Source: UBA168 sp011055275 (GTDB lineage: Archaea; Thermoproteota; Thermoprotei_A; Marsarchaeales; UBA168). From it: DNA of 64,000 nucleotides. Of the stretch, positions 17,757 through 27,266 are shown piece by piece (position 1 is the stretch's first letter; each line of letters begins with the position of its first letter). The DNA is taken from the NCBI GenBank assembly GCA_046635845.1, contig JAQQXN010000001.1; one strand, written 5' to 3'. Below the pieces are notes generated by a model, which searched no databases, was not told where the DNA came from, and was given only the letters and a program-made list of their open reading frames with translations. Both the position numbers and the translations under genes were made by a program.

Positions 17757-20330
17757 TCAATAATTTGGGCTGGATTTGGTATACCGTGCTAAGACTAGCG
17801 GTAAGATCCCTCCTGCCTTATACCTCTCCACGTGCGGTAGCGTGTCAAGCCGCGCTTTAGCGACAAACGACCATGAGCCTTTTTCGTCGCGACAGGTCAC
17901 GAGGGCATCGCATCCCGGCGAAAGGCCGTGGGGAAAGCGCACGGAAAATAGCTCTTTACCGCTCAAAACCCTTAGGCTATGGGCATCAACCTGCAGGGGT
18001 AAGATCCCAACCGAGATCAGGTTTGAAAGGTGAATGCGCTCAAAGCTGGCAGCCATAACTGCCCTGACCCCCAGGAGCGCTGGGCCTTTCGCTGCCCAGT
18101 CCCTCGAGCTCCCGCTTCCGTACCTTTCCCCGGCTATGATTATCAGTGGAACGTGCTCTGATATGTATTTTTGAGCCGCTTCAAACACGCTCATGATCTG
18201 ACCATCTGGCAGGTGCGCGGTCCACGGTCCTGTCCTTCCTCCAGCGAGCGCGTTCTTGACCGATGGGTGCGCAAAGGTGCCGCGTACCATCACCTCATGG
18301 TTTCCCCTTCTGGATAGGTAGGTTCCCAGCTGTTCAGGGCTCACACCTTGTTGAACAAGGTACCGTCCCGCGTCGCTGTCTACCGGTATCTCTCCGGCGG
18401 GGGAGATCATGTCCGTGTTCACGTCATCACCCAGAACTAAAAGAGCGCGCGCACCCTCGATTTCCCCGCGCTCCTCAGACGCGAAAAGCGGCGGCGGCCT
18501 GATAAACGTAGACTTGCGATCCCACGAGAAAAGCGCAGACGTATTAACTCTGAGCAAGCTCCAGTGCTCGCTCCCCTTGGTTACGGATGAGTACGCCGCT
18601 TTGAAGTCATCAGCGCGGACAACGCTTCTAACGGCCACGTCAACCATCTGGCGTGATGGCATGAGGTCCCTAAGGAAGACAGGCCTACCGTTGGGGTCTA
18701 TTGCCATGGGCTCGCTATTCAGATCTACGTTGATCGTTCCGGCTATGGCATAGGCTATCACGAGTGGGGGAGAGGCAAGGTAGTTCGACGCTATAAGAGG
18801 ATGAATCCTGTAAGGGAAGTTTCTGTTTCCGCTTATGACGGAAACACCCTTTAATCCCTTGCCGATGGCCTCTTCGGCTTGAGGCAGCAGCGGTCCAGAG
18901 TTACCTATGCACACGGTGCAGCCAAAGCCCGTCACGTGAAATCTGAGCGCCTCGAGATAGGGGATAAGTCCTGCTCTTTCTAGATAGGCCAACACGGCAG
19001 GGCTACCCGGGGCAAAGCTCGTCTTCACCCAAGGTTTAACCGTTAGTCCCCTCTTTACGGCCTCTTTGGCAAGCATGGCAGCGGCTATCATGAGCCATGG
19101 ATTTGACGTGTTCGTGCAGCTGGTTATTGCAGCTAAGGCAACGAAGCCGTCCTGCATGCTTTCAGCAGCCATACCATGTGAGCTACCGAAGCTTCCGAGA
19201 GGCATCCTCTGGTCAGGTCTCGATGGGCCAGATATGGAAGGTTCCACATCTGATAGGTCTACCTCGATGATCCTTGAGTAATCGGGCTCGGGATCGTCGG
19301 CGAAGATACCCATTTCCTTGGCGCAATCTCTCACCAAAGTAACCTGATCGTCGCCCTTTCCTACGGTCTTCAGAAAGGAAAGCGTTTGCTCATCGATAGG
19401 AAAGAGCGCTGTGGTTGCTCCATATTCAGGTGCCATGTTAGAAAGCGCAGCCCTGTCCGGTACCGGAAGCGTTCTCGCCGCTGGCCCAAAGAACTCCACC
19501 AATGCCGCCACCACGCCGCTTTTTCTGAGCTTCTGCGTTATGAAAAGTGCGAGATCGGTGGCAGTCGCCCATCCCTTTATTTCCCCTACAAGCCTGACCC
19601 CGATTACCTCTGGTATGACCGCGGTATACGGCTGACCAAGCATGGCCTCCTCGGCTTCAAGTCCCCCTACGCCCCATGCTAGGTAACCAAGCGCGGAGGC
19701 CATGGTTGTGTGGGAGTCCGTGCCCAGGAGCATCTCTGGAAAAGCCGTTGACCCATCTCCCGATTGAGTTATCACTTTCGAGAAATGCTCCATGTTCACT
19801 TGATGTATTATGCCCTTTCCAGGCGGGACAACCTCAAAGTTCCTAAAGGCCTTTTCGGCCCACCTCAGGAACGTAAACCTTTCTTCATTTCTTTTCAGCT
19901 CAAGTTTTGCGTTCTCGGCAGCCGCGTCCCAAGATCCAAAGTAGTCAACTTTGATCGAGTGGTCAACTACCAGGTTAACGGGTATCGCGGGATTTACCTT
20001 AAGCGGATCCGCCCCCCTGCGCCTGACCTCGTCCCTGAGGGCCGCCAAGTCCACCAGTACTGGTATGCCCGTTGCATCCTGAAGTATTATCCTTGTTGGC
20101 CAAAGCCTAATGGGCTTACCAATGTTCTTTTTCCAGTTGATGAGAGCTATGGTCGAGTCTTCATCGCCGTTTCTGAGGGCGTTTTCAGCCATCATCCTTA
20201 CCGCATACGGAAGGTGGCTCACCGAGTCGCCTAGTAGCCGCCTCAAGCTGTAAACGGCTATGGTCCCGTGCGGTGCGTTCAAATGCGAAAGCGCTCTCTG
20301 CCGTAACTCCTCAGGGCCTTTCTCGCTCAC
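17757..20330 (-). CDS. acnA: aconitate hydratase
   Basis: An 857-residue aconitase of the AcnA/IRP1 type that converts citrate to isocitrate through a [4Fe-4S] cluster. The cluster ligands are seen as ITSCTNTSNP (Cys about 405) and GFGCTVCIGNSGPL (Cys about 471 and 474). Other family motifs are VNMEHFSK, GTDSHTTM and, in the C-terminal swivel domain, GERYGSGSSRDWAAKGP. The start is GTG 20330, which overlaps the TGA of isocitrate dehydrogenase by four bases (GTGA), so the two are translationally coupled. It is intact over 2.5 kb without a frameshift. By clustering it acts with the flanking citrate synthase and isocitrate dehydrogenase. Confidence 0.97.
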   Translation of the reverse strand: MSEKGPEELRQRALSHLNAPHGTIAVYSLRRLLGDSVSHLPYAVRMMAENALRNGDEDSTIALINWKKNIGKPIRLWPTRIILQDATGIPVLVDLAALRDEVRRRGADPLKVNPAIPVNLVVDHSIKVDYFGSWDAAAENAKLELKRNEERFTFLRWAEKAFRNFEVVPPGKGIIHQVNMEHFSKVITQSGDGSTAFPEMLLGTDSHTTMASALGYLAWGVGGLEAEEAMLGQPYTAVIPEVIGVRLVGEIKGWATATDLALFITQKLRKSGVVAALVEFFGPAARTLPVPDRAALSNMAPEYGATTALFPIDEQTLSFLKTVGKGDDQVTLVRDCAKEMGIFADDPEPDYSRIIEVDLSDVEPSISGPSRPDQRMPLGSFGSSHGMAAESMQDGFVALAAITSCTNTSNPWLMIAAAMLAKEAVKRGLTVKPWVKTSFAPGSPAVLAYLERAGLIPYLEALRFHVTGFGCTVCIGNSGPLLPQAEEAIGKGLKGVSVISGNRNFPYRIHPLIASNYLASPPLVIAYAIAGTINVDLNSEPMAIDPNGRPVFLRDLMPSRQMVDVAVRSVVRADDFKAAYSSVTKGSEHWSLLRVNTSALFSWDRKSTFIRPPPLFASEERGEIEGARALLVLGDDVNTDMISPAGEIPVDSDAGRYLVQQGVSPEQLGTYLSRRGNHEVMVRGTFAHPSVKNALAGGRTGPWTAHLPDGQIMSVFEAAQKYISEHVPLIIIAGERYGSGSSRDWAAKGPALLGVRAVMAASFERIHLSNLISVGILPLQVDAHSLRVLSGKELFSVRFPHGLSPGCDALVTCRDEKGSWSFVAKARLDTLPHVERYKAGGILPLVLARYTKSSPNY

Positions 20331-21535
20331 TTCTGCTCTCCCCGATCCAGCGCCAATTCTAGGTTCTCCTGCACCTTTGTCAGGAACTCCTGAAGCGTTG
20401 CTACGTGACTAGGGGGCACGGCAGACATGGAGGCCACGTCCTTGGTCATTACGCCGTCAGCCTCGACGGTCTTCTTTGCCGCCCACTCCAAGGTATCAGA
20501 GAACGTGGAGAGTTGTGGCGTGTCGTCGGCTTTCCCTCTTGCCCTCAGGGCGCCAGTCCAAGCGAAGATCGTAGCTATGGGGTTCGTGTAGACGGGTTCG
20601 CCCTTCAAGTAGGCGTAGTAATGCCTTTGAACCGTCCCATGTGCCGCCTCGAACTCCTTGAATCCTTCTGGAGAGTAGAGCTCTGAGGTCATCAGGGCAA
20701 GCGAGCCAAACCCTGACGATATGAGGTCGGAGAGAACGTCGCCGTCATAGTTCTTTGCCGCCCAAACAAATCCTCCCTCAGATCTAACGGCCCTCGAAAG
20801 GGCGTCATCTATGAGGAAGTAGCTGTACGTAATTCCCGCCGCCCTGAACTTCTGGGCGTACGATTTCTCGTAAATTTCGTCGAATATCTCCTTGAACTTG
20901 GCGTCGTAAACCTTCGATATGGTGTCCTTGGCGGCAAACCAGAGGTCCATTCTTTCATCAAGCGCGTAATTGAAGCATGAGCGCGCGAATTCTTCGATTG
21001 AACTTAGGGAGTTTACCTTGACCTCTGCGATGCCCGGTCCCGTTACCAACTTACGCACCGAGTTCACCGAAGTGCCTGACTTGAAGGACAGTTCCACGTA
21101 ACCGCCCTGCCCAAACTCCAGTCCCTCTCCATCGTAGATGTCGCCGAAGGCATGCCTAGCTATAACTATGGGTTTTTTCCACGACCTCACAGCGGGAATT
21201 ATGTTCCTGAGCAATATGGGTTTTCTGAATATGGTCCCTCCCAGCGCTTTTCTTATGGTTGCGTTTGGGCTTGGCCATTCGTTTTTTAAGCCATACTCCT
21301 TTACCCTTTCCGCGTTAGGGGTTATGGTTGCGCATTTAACTCCTATGCCAACCTTTTTTATGGCATTTGCTGCCTCAGCCGTTACGCGATCATCGGTTTC
21401 ATCTCTGTGGCTTAATCCAAGGTCATAGTACTCGGTTTTGAGGTCCACGTAAGGTTTAAGTAGCAACTCCTTTACGAGGCTCCACATGACGCGGGCCATT
21501 TCGTCACCGTCTATTTCAACTACTGGTCTCTTCAT
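20327..21535 (-). CDS. icd: NADP-dependent isocitrate dehydrogenase, eukaryote-like type
   Basis: About 402 residues; oxidatively decarboxylates isocitrate to 2-oxoglutarate. The sequence is of the homodimeric type found in eukaryotic IDH1/IDH2 and some bacteria, shown by CATITPNAERVKEYGLKNEW, WPSPNATIRKALGGT, RHAFGDIYDG, KNYDGDVLSDLI and EAAHGTVQRHYYAYLKG. Most archaeal enzymes I know belong to the other bacterial-like subfamily, so this is noteworthy. The start chosen is ATG 21535 (MKRPVVEIDGDEM); a TTG 18 bases upstream is less likely. Its promoter region is shared divergently with the aldo/keto reductase. It is the first gene of the TCA operon and overlaps aconitase by four bases. NADP preference is family inference. 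Confidence 0.95.
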   Translation of the reverse strand: MKRPVVEIDGDEMARVMWSLVKELLLKPYVDLKTEYYDLGLSHRDETDDRVTAEAANAIKKVGIGVKCATITPNAERVKEYGLKNEWPSPNATIRKALGGTIFRKPILLRNIIPAVRSWKKPIVIARHAFGDIYDGEGLEFGQGGYVELSFKSGTSVNSVRKLVTGPGIAEVKVNSLSSIEEFARSCFNYALDERMDLWFAAKDTISKVYDAKFKEIFDEIYEKSYAQKFRAAGITYSYFLIDDALSRAVRSEGGFVWAAKNYDGDVLSDLISSGFGSLALMTSELYSPEGFKEFEAAHGTVQRHYYAYLKGEPVYTNPIATIFAWTGALRARGKADDTPQLSTFSDTLEWAAKKTVEADGVMTKDVASMSAVPPSHVATLQEFLTKVQENLELALDRGEQK

Positions 21536-21656
21536 GTATATTTTTTCATGCAATTCGGTTACTTGTGGAATATTTTTCCCGATTTAAGCTTGGCGAAAAA
21601 TTCTTATTTCAAAAAAAGGCTGTAAATTGAAAATCGTTCCGCCGAAAAAAGAAGCA

Positions 21657-21665
21657 CTTAAGTTT
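21657..21665 (+). promoter_or_regulatory. TATA-like box of the aldo/keto reductase
   Basis: CTTAAGTTT centred 24 bases before ATG 21685; it rules out the TTG at 21664 as the start. Confidence 0.55.
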
Positions 21666-21684
21666 GGTAGCCGATAATTACTTC

Positions 21685-22722
21685 ATGAAGTACGTGAACC
21701 TTGGATCTAGTGGAGTGAAGGTTTCGGCTCTATGCCTTGGCACATGGCATCTTCCAATTCTGTCGGAGCTAGATGAATATGGCGTCCACAAGATAAATGA
21801 TGACCTTTTTCTTAAGATCGCCAAGAGGGCATACGACAGCGGTATAAACTTCTACGACACCTCAAACCGTTACCACGGAGCCATGGCCCCTGTTGACCTT
21901 AACCATGTTGGCAACGCTGAGAAATTGCTCGGCAAGTTCTTGGCCGAGGTCGACAGGGAGTCGGTCGTGCTGGCCACAAAGGTAAGGGGGCAGATGGCGG
22001 CTTGGCAGAACGGGGAGGGTCTTTCTCGCAAGCACATCAGATGGCAGATCAGAGAATCGCTCAAGAGGTTGGGTACATCTTATGTGGACCTTTACCAGAT
22101 ACACTGGGCTGATCCATCTACTCCAAAAATTGAGATCCTTAGCACGCTTAATTACCTCATATCTGATGGAACGGTTAACTACATTGGCATAAGTAATCAC
22201 TCGGCCGCTGACGTGGCTGGGTTTATGCAGCTTTCGGCCGAAAGAGGGCTTGAAGGGTTCATCAGCACGCAGGATCTCTACAACGTAATAGATAGAGGGC
22301 TAGAAGCAGAAAAGACTTGGATCTTAAATAGGTATGGAATGGCAGTTCTTGCTTACTCTCCCATCGCTCAAGGTGTGCTCACCGGGAAATACGTGGACTT
22401 CAGCTCCGGAAAGTGGGTTGTACCCGAGGGGACAAGAGGTGAGAGGTTCGAATCTGTGAGGAGGTACTTCACCGATCAAAACCTAAGGCTAATTAAGGAA
22501 CTCAAGGATATAGCCGACTCAAAGGGCGCAACCGTAACGCAGGTCTCTCTGGCATGGCTTATGAGTTCGCAGGAGAGGCTTGGTTTTGTCACGATCCCAA
22601 TAATAGGCGTTACGAGCATCGATCAATTGGAAGAGAACTTAAGAAGCCTTGATGTGAAGCTTACGAAGGATGACCTGCAAAGGATCGATGAGATCACGGG
22701 CAAGGGCATGATCTCTCATTGA
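21685..22722 (+). CDS. aldo/keto reductase
   Basis: 345 residues, an NADPH-dependent TIM-barrel oxidoreductase that reduces aldehydes or keto groups of sugars and small carbonyls. The catalytic tetrad is seen as Asp and Tyr in DTSNRYHG, Lys in LATKVRG and His in YQIHWADPS. The C-terminal cofactor loop is IPIIGVTSIDQLEEN. It is closely similar to the protein at 50334-51392: both share the start YxNLGxSGxKVSxLCLGTWHLP and the RKHxxWQIxESLKRL block, so the two are paralogues. It is transcribed divergently from isocitrate dehydrogenase. Relatives include the voltage-gated potassium channel beta-subunit-like and YajO-like reductases. The physiological substrate is unknown. Confidence 0.93.
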   Translation: MKYVNLGSSGVKVSALCLGTWHLPILSELDEYGVHKINDDLFLKIAKRAYDSGINFYDTSNRYHGAMAPVDLNHVGNAEKLLGKFLAEVDRESVVLATKVRGQMAAWQNGEGLSRKHIRWQIRESLKRLGTSYVDLYQIHWADPSTPKIEILSTLNYLISDGTVNYIGISNHSAADVAGFMQLSAERGLEGFISTQDLYNVIDRGLEAEKTWILNRYGMAVLAYSPIAQGVLTGKYVDFSSGKWVVPEGTRGERFESVRRYFTDQNLRLIKELKDIADSKGATVTQVSLAWLMSSQERLGFVTIPIIGVTSIDQLEENLRSLDVKLTKDDLQRIDEITGKGMISH

Positions 22723-22932
22723 CATCACGACGCGCGCGGACGCTTCAGCTCACGCGGTTACGCAAGCGGCACGCCTAGGCGCTGGTGTTATCGGCGGCCC
22801 AACCGCTTGACAAGACGTTATGCGAGTGGGGAGTTTACGCTAAGAACGGCTTATCTTTTAGCTAATAAGCGACGATAACAGGCGTCATCCTCTCGATATG
22901 CGCGGATTAAATGATGACCCATCACCCAAAAC

Positions 22933-22939
22933 CTTTAAG
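22933..22939 (+). promoter_or_regulatory. TATA-like box of the GNAT gene
   Basis: CTTTAAG centred 27 bases before GTG 22963, favouring GTG over the ATG at 22981. Confidence 0.5.
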
Positions 22940-22962
22940 AGTAGCCCGAAAACCAATCCAAC

Positions 22963-23508
22963 GTGCAACCAGCTCAGATAATGGGGACGTTTACCACAAA
23001 AGACGGTAGGCCTGTACTCATAAGGGCGATCGACCTAGGAGACGTTGAAGGCTTACTGAACTACATAAACGCGCTTATAGAGGAAGATGCACCCATCTCT
23101 ACTAACGAAAGGCAGACATATCTCTCGGAGGTGAGGTTTGTAGCGGATGAAATTCAGAGAATGCTTAAAGGAGATCTCTTGAGTCTAGTCGCGCTTGCTG
23201 AGGGAAAAATCGTTGCACATGCCAGCATAAGGAGAGGATCTGGCAGGGCAAAGCACGTCGGAACCCTAAGCATTGGCGTTCTCAGTGGATGGAGGAATGC
23301 GGGCTTAGGCTACGAGCTCATAAGCATTTTGCTAAATCTTGCAAGGGCCGAAAACTACAAGCTCATAAGGCTCGAAGTCTACGTCCACAACGCTTCCGCG
23401 ATTCACCTTTACGAGAAACTTGGATTTGTCCAGACGGGAATGGTGCCAAAGATGGGGCTCTTTAAAGGGGGATACGCAGACGCGCTGATCGTGTGCAGAG
23501 AGCTCTAG
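22963..23508 (+). CDS. GNAT family N-acetyltransferase
   Basis: 181 residues, a single GNAT domain that transfers an acetyl group from acetyl-CoA to an amine. The core shows HVGTLSIGVLSGWRNAGLGYELI (beta-4 and the pyrophosphate-binding loop in the form RNAGLG) and LEVYVHNASAIHLYEKLGF (the C-terminal block typical of RimI/PhnO-like enzymes). The GTG start is favoured by the promoter position. It stands alone between non-coding flanks. The substrate may be a protein N-terminus, amino acid or polyamine and cannot be chosen from sequence. Confidence 0.88.
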   Translation: MQPAQIMGTFTTKDGRPVLIRAIDLGDVEGLLNYINALIEEDAPISTNERQTYLSEVRFVADEIQRMLKGDLLSLVALAEGKIVAHASIRRGSGRAKHVGTLSIGVLSGWRNAGLGYELISILLNLARAENYKLIRLEVYVHNASAIHLYEKLGFVQTGMVPKMGLFKGGYADALIVCREL

Positions 23509-23741
23509 CTTATCGTGAAGGCTTTTTGACTGGCGCACGGTTGCTCATGTTGTGATAGGTCATCTAAGCGTAAATTAGAACGTTTGAGATGCACATGTTA
23601 GAGCACGAAAATGGGTTCCGCGCTGCGCTTAACGTTGATTAATTCTTTCAGCCTACCTATTAAGTTACGAACCTAAGGCGCGGCTTAGACATTCCCACCC
23701 TCTCATGGAATTGCTTTCCTTTTCCGCTAGGGCATTGACCG

Positions 23742-24563
23742 TTAAACAAGACTAGATAGGTACGATACTCCCAGCGTGATTCCCTTTTTGACCTTTTCCT
23801 CGGTCCCGCTGTAGACCGGGTCTTCATGCTCCACGTCAAGGGCACCATCGTATCCGCCCTCGCGTAAGGCCGTTATGAATGCCCTCCAGTTTATGGATCC
23901 CCATCCAGGTATCCTATACCGCCACCAGCCATGCCCGAATATACCGACGCGCGAAAGCCTATCAGTGAGTAGCTCTGTGTCTTTGGCATGCACGTGCATT
24001 ATCTTAGGTGCGTAATCATGCGCAGCCTTCACGTAGTCAATTCCCTGCCATACCAGATGAGATGGGTCAAGCTCTAGGCCCAAACTAGGGAACATTTTAA
24101 ACAGCTGATCCCATATCTCTGGCGAATAAGCTATGTTTGTACCGGATGGGAACTTTTCCATGGGGCAATTCTCGATCGCGATCTTCACGTTCTTGGAATA
24201 AGCGTAGTCGAGCACCGGCCCAAATTGCTCCTGGGCTAAAGCCAAGTTTTCTTCTACGTCCTTCCATGGGTCGCGACCCACAAAAGTGCATACCAAATCG
24301 ATATCGTTGTTCGATGCGAAGTCGATGGCGTCCTTCACGTGATTCAAGTTAGCTTTCCTTCTTTCCTCATCTGGATCGAGAAAATTGGCGTAAGCACCGA
24401 TCGCCGATATGCTTATGCCCGTTTCTCTAGCCAGTTCTCTCGGGCTTTCCTTATAAGGAGCGTAAGCGAGTTCCACCGTCTGAGCGCCTATCGACTTCCC
24501 AAAGGCAAAAAGATCAGAAAGGGGAACATTCCTTAAGGCAGAGGAAAGGAAGCCAACCTTCAT
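23742..24563 (-). CDS. sugar phosphate isomerase/epimerase (TIM barrel)
   Basis: 273 residues, xylose-isomerase-like TIM barrel. Metal-ligand motifs are VKIAIENCPM (Glu), GLELDPSHLVWQ (Asp and His), IMHVHAKDTE (His) and ALDVEHEDP (Glu). It keeps the family extension YRIPGWGSINW before the last strand, as in tagatose-3-epimerase/inosose-dehydratase-like proteins. ATG 24563 is preceded by GGTGA seven bases upstream, a weak Shine-Dalgarno, so this transcript may carry a short leader. It is not in an operon. It is the second of four such barrels in the window. Function is limited to sugar isomerisation, epimerisation or keto-sugar lyase chemistry. Confidence 0.88.
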   Translation of the reverse strand: MKVGFLSSALRNVPLSDLFAFGKSIGAQTVELAYAPYKESPRELARETGISISAIGAYANFLDPDEERRKANLNHVKDAIDFASNNDIDLVCTFVGRDPWKDVEENLALAQEQFGPVLDYAYSKNVKIAIENCPMEKFPSGTNIAYSPEIWDQLFKMFPSLGLELDPSHLVWQGIDYVKAAHDYAPKIMHVHAKDTELLTDRLSRVGIFGHGWWRYRIPGWGSINWRAFITALREGGYDGALDVEHEDPVYSGTEEKVKKGITLGVSYLSSLV

Positions 24564-25257
24564 GTCGTTTCACCATGCACCCATGCATCGTTGCGTAAAA
24601 ACATGTTCATTTTACGGTCTTAAATAGTCTGATTACGGCGCTTGTGCCCCCTATTTTCTTGGTTTACTTTCATGGGGCGTTTTTTTAAGTCGACGGTTTG
24701 GCGTGTCGGATGTTTAAATCCTTCAGGAGGAAAAGATAACAAGAAGAGCCTAATGCTAACGTTTGGGCAGCACGCAATAGGCTAAGGATGGCGCATCCCC
24801 CTATGGCTAGCGCGAAGTAACATAATCGGAAGTCTTGGGGGAAACTCTCGCGACGACCTAGCAAAGGCTTCCTAACGATGCCCCTTCCACGAACTCTTAT
24901 GCTTGCAGCACGAGCTTGTGGCTTGCACGACGTTTTAAACATCGTAGTTCTGAAGCGAAACCCAAAATAAGGCACCAATTTTATATGCTTGCATGAATTT
25001 GGTGTTGTATGACGTTCGTCTCCTTCTGTGCTTAATTCTTTAGGAAACTGGTCTTCATAAGACACGTGATCGCAAGTTAAATGGTTACCTGAATAGCAAA
25101 CAGTTGCTGGGATCGGAGGCTATTTCATCTCAAAGTTGAAAGAACGCGCAAAGCTTGCCTCCAAATGGGATCAAGCGACCCCAAGGTGCAGTCGCCATTA
25201 ATTTCTCGACTTCCACTTAGGAATACTCACGTGTACGTAGCCATGTTCCCGTGTTGA
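24564..25257. other. intergenic gap
   Basis: A 126-codon minus-strand frame (24685-25065) is the only long one. It is rich in Arg, Ser and Cys and lacks family motifs, and I do not support it as a gene. No RNA gene or repeat was recognised. Confidence 0.45.
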
Positions 25258-26703
25258 TTAGCCCATCTGCCCGAGGATTACAGGGTCGATCCCAGCCATA
25301 TTGCAGAACTTAACAAGTTCATCCTCATGATTTCCAGCTATTCCATGGATGTGGTTTGCGGGAAAGACATTCATGAAGTCGTCGAATGAGCACTTGAACC
25401 TAACGAACATATGTGGCCACGTGGGATTCGTCTTGTCTTTTATCTTTTCTTTTTGCTCGTCGGGAAGGTCTACTGCTTCTGCTTCTGCTATTACCATGAA
25501 CGGTTTTTCGCCAACTATGCCAAGTCTTGCGAAGGTCATCTCACCTGGAGCTGCGTCGAATTCCACTGATGCCCCACCCTTCGGGAAGTACCTTGCAACG
25601 GCCGGATAAAGTGTTATCTTTTTGAAGTTATCGCGTGGATCAAAGCTCCTTGACGCATACCAGCTCGAATGCTCGCCAGAGTTCGCTAGAACCCATACAT
25701 CATAATCAGGAACATATAATCTCACGTCGGCGAAAAGGACGGGCACCCCCCCTCCTATGTACTTGAGAACTTGCATGGTTAGCGCGCCCGCCGCGTCTGC
25801 CTCGGTAGCGCAGACCATTGGTTCCTTACGACCATTCCAATCATAGGGATCATTCATGAGCATTTCCGCCACGTCGGTAGTAACAACGCTTTCGGTAAAT
25901 TCCCTTTGCCCTTTAATGCCGCAGAAATCAAAATCATATTTTTCGTTTACACTCTTTATGGCAAGGTAAAGCCTTATTTGTTTCTTGAGGATCTCTGGAC
26001 TTAGCCCCTGGCTGTACTTTATCCTATCCGCCAGTAACGAGGATAGCCAGGCGAAGCCTTTGTCAACGTCCTCTGCGCTCACTTTATCCATCTCTTCGCG
26101 TAACAGCAGCTGGTCTATGTGATATTCCGTTACGCCAAAGTACCTCTGAAATGGTATTATGTGGAAATAACCGGTCTCCATACCCATGGAATGGCCTCCA
26201 TACGAACCGTAAACCTGCCCCTTAAGCGACGCGTACGCCTCCGCGGCCTTTATCCACTTAAGTATGCCCTGGCGAACGCGCTCGTCCTTTAAATCACCGA
26301 CTATCCGATCTGCCCGCAGGCCCGATTGCCTGAGCGCTCCTGAGGTGGCCAAAAGCCCTACGTTACCAGGATAGTCTCCTTCGTTGTTTGAAAAGTTTAG
26401 GATTGGTTTTTCCTTTCCAATGATGTTTAACATGGGCCAGACCAAATACGGGTAATTCCACACGTAATATTGGAGTATTAGAATTCCTACCCCTTCTCTT
26501 TGGAAGTATTCGCCTACCTCTTTCGACTCTTTTACCGATGTAATTATTTTTGGCGCCGTGACTACTTTTGGACGATTTCCTTCATAACTGACAGCTTGCA
26601 AGAGGAACTCGCGAAGTGCTTGCACCTGCCTCTCGCAGAGAGGTTTTAGCTGTTCCATCACAAATGGTCTTTCATCACCTAGCATAACTATGCCTATGGG
26701 CAC
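25258..26703 (-). CDS. fucI: L-fucose isomerase family protein
   Basis: About 481 residues; FucI interconverts L-fucose and L-fuculose (also D-arabinose and D-ribulose) with Mn2+. The three metal-binding regions align with the family: GIKGQREFTE (Glu), VCATEADAAGALTMQ (Asp) and ANHIHGIAGN near the C-terminus (His). The N-terminal half has VGILILQYYVWNYPY and GSYGGHSMGMETGY as in FucI. Length is shorter than the 591-residue E. coli enzyme but normal for archaeal relatives. A TTG start at 26712 and GTG at 26703 are possible; GTG is favoured by a CATATAC stretch about 22 bases upstream. The nearby rhamnosidase and other deoxy-sugar genes fit L-fucose/L-rhamnose use. Confidence 0.85.
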   Translation of the reverse strand: MPIGIVMLGDERPFVMEQLKPLCERQVQALREFLLQAVSYEGNRPKVVTAPKIITSVKESKEVGEYFQREGVGILILQYYVWNYPYLVWPMLNIIGKEKPILNFSNNEGDYPGNVGLLATSGALRQSGLRADRIVGDLKDERVRQGILKWIKAAEAYASLKGQVYGSYGGHSMGMETGYFHIIPFQRYFGVTEYHIDQLLLREEMDKVSAEDVDKGFAWLSSLLADRIKYSQGLSPEILKKQIRLYLAIKSVNEKYDFDFCGIKGQREFTESVVTTDVAEMLMNDPYDWNGRKEPMVCATEADAAGALTMQVLKYIGGGVPVLFADVRLYVPDYDVWVLANSGEHSSWYASRSFDPRDNFKKITLYPAVARYFPKGGASVEFDAAPGEMTFARLGIVGEKPFMVIAEAEAVDLPDEQKEKIKDKTNPTWPHMFVRFKCSFDDFMNVFPANHIHGIAGNHEDELVKFCNMAGIDPVILGQMG

Positions 26704-26712
26704 TAATCTCAA

Positions 26713-27266
26713 TTTAGTATATGCAAGAAGTTGTTATTAAGTATATCTTATAGTTTATTATACGTAAACAGAGTAATTGGTGCAGTTGAAACTGGTATGG
26801 GTGCCAAGGAAACCTAGATGTCTTCAATCGCACCGCGATGTAGGTCGCTAGCGCTTTCAGCTAATAAAACCGATGCAGTGATCGCAATGGATCACTTGGC
26901 GTTGCCCCAACCGGCATATGAGGCATTGGTAGGTGCTTGATACAAGTTTAAGTTAACGCGCTCTGCCTTGCGCTTTCGCTCTAAGCGTGCGATCGCTCCA
27001 TTTAAAAGAGGCAAGTACAGGGTAAGCCTAAAGCCAAGGCCTGACGATTACAAGCGCTTTTGGATTTGTGTTAAAGCCTTAATTTAAATGGGAAGTTCAC
27101 CGCTATGACGTTAGAGTGCAGCTTGCGCTCTCGGAAGTATGCCGATTACTTGGTAGAAGCCTCATGGGCGTGCTTGGGCTCCTGAGCGGGATGCTTGCCG
27201 CTGCTTATCGTGACATCCGATTCAAAAATTAATTGAGGTTCGGGGCTGTGCAGGGCTTCTTGTTGA
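26713..27266. other. intergenic gap, promoter region plus unassigned DNA
   Basis: The first 60 bases hold the A/T-rich promoter of the fucose isomerase gene. The remainder has no credible gene. Confidence 0.5.

Noticed and set aside
19764..20234. 156-codon plus-strand frame
   Set aside because: Antisense to aconitase; the sequence is a mirror of conserved aconitase codons.
22440..22470. tRNA T-arm-like GGTTCGAATCT
   Set aside because: It lies in the aldo/keto reductase coding sequence, with no cloverleaf around it.
24685..25065. 126-codon minus-strand frame
   Set aside because: No motif, unusual composition and no convincing start signal.
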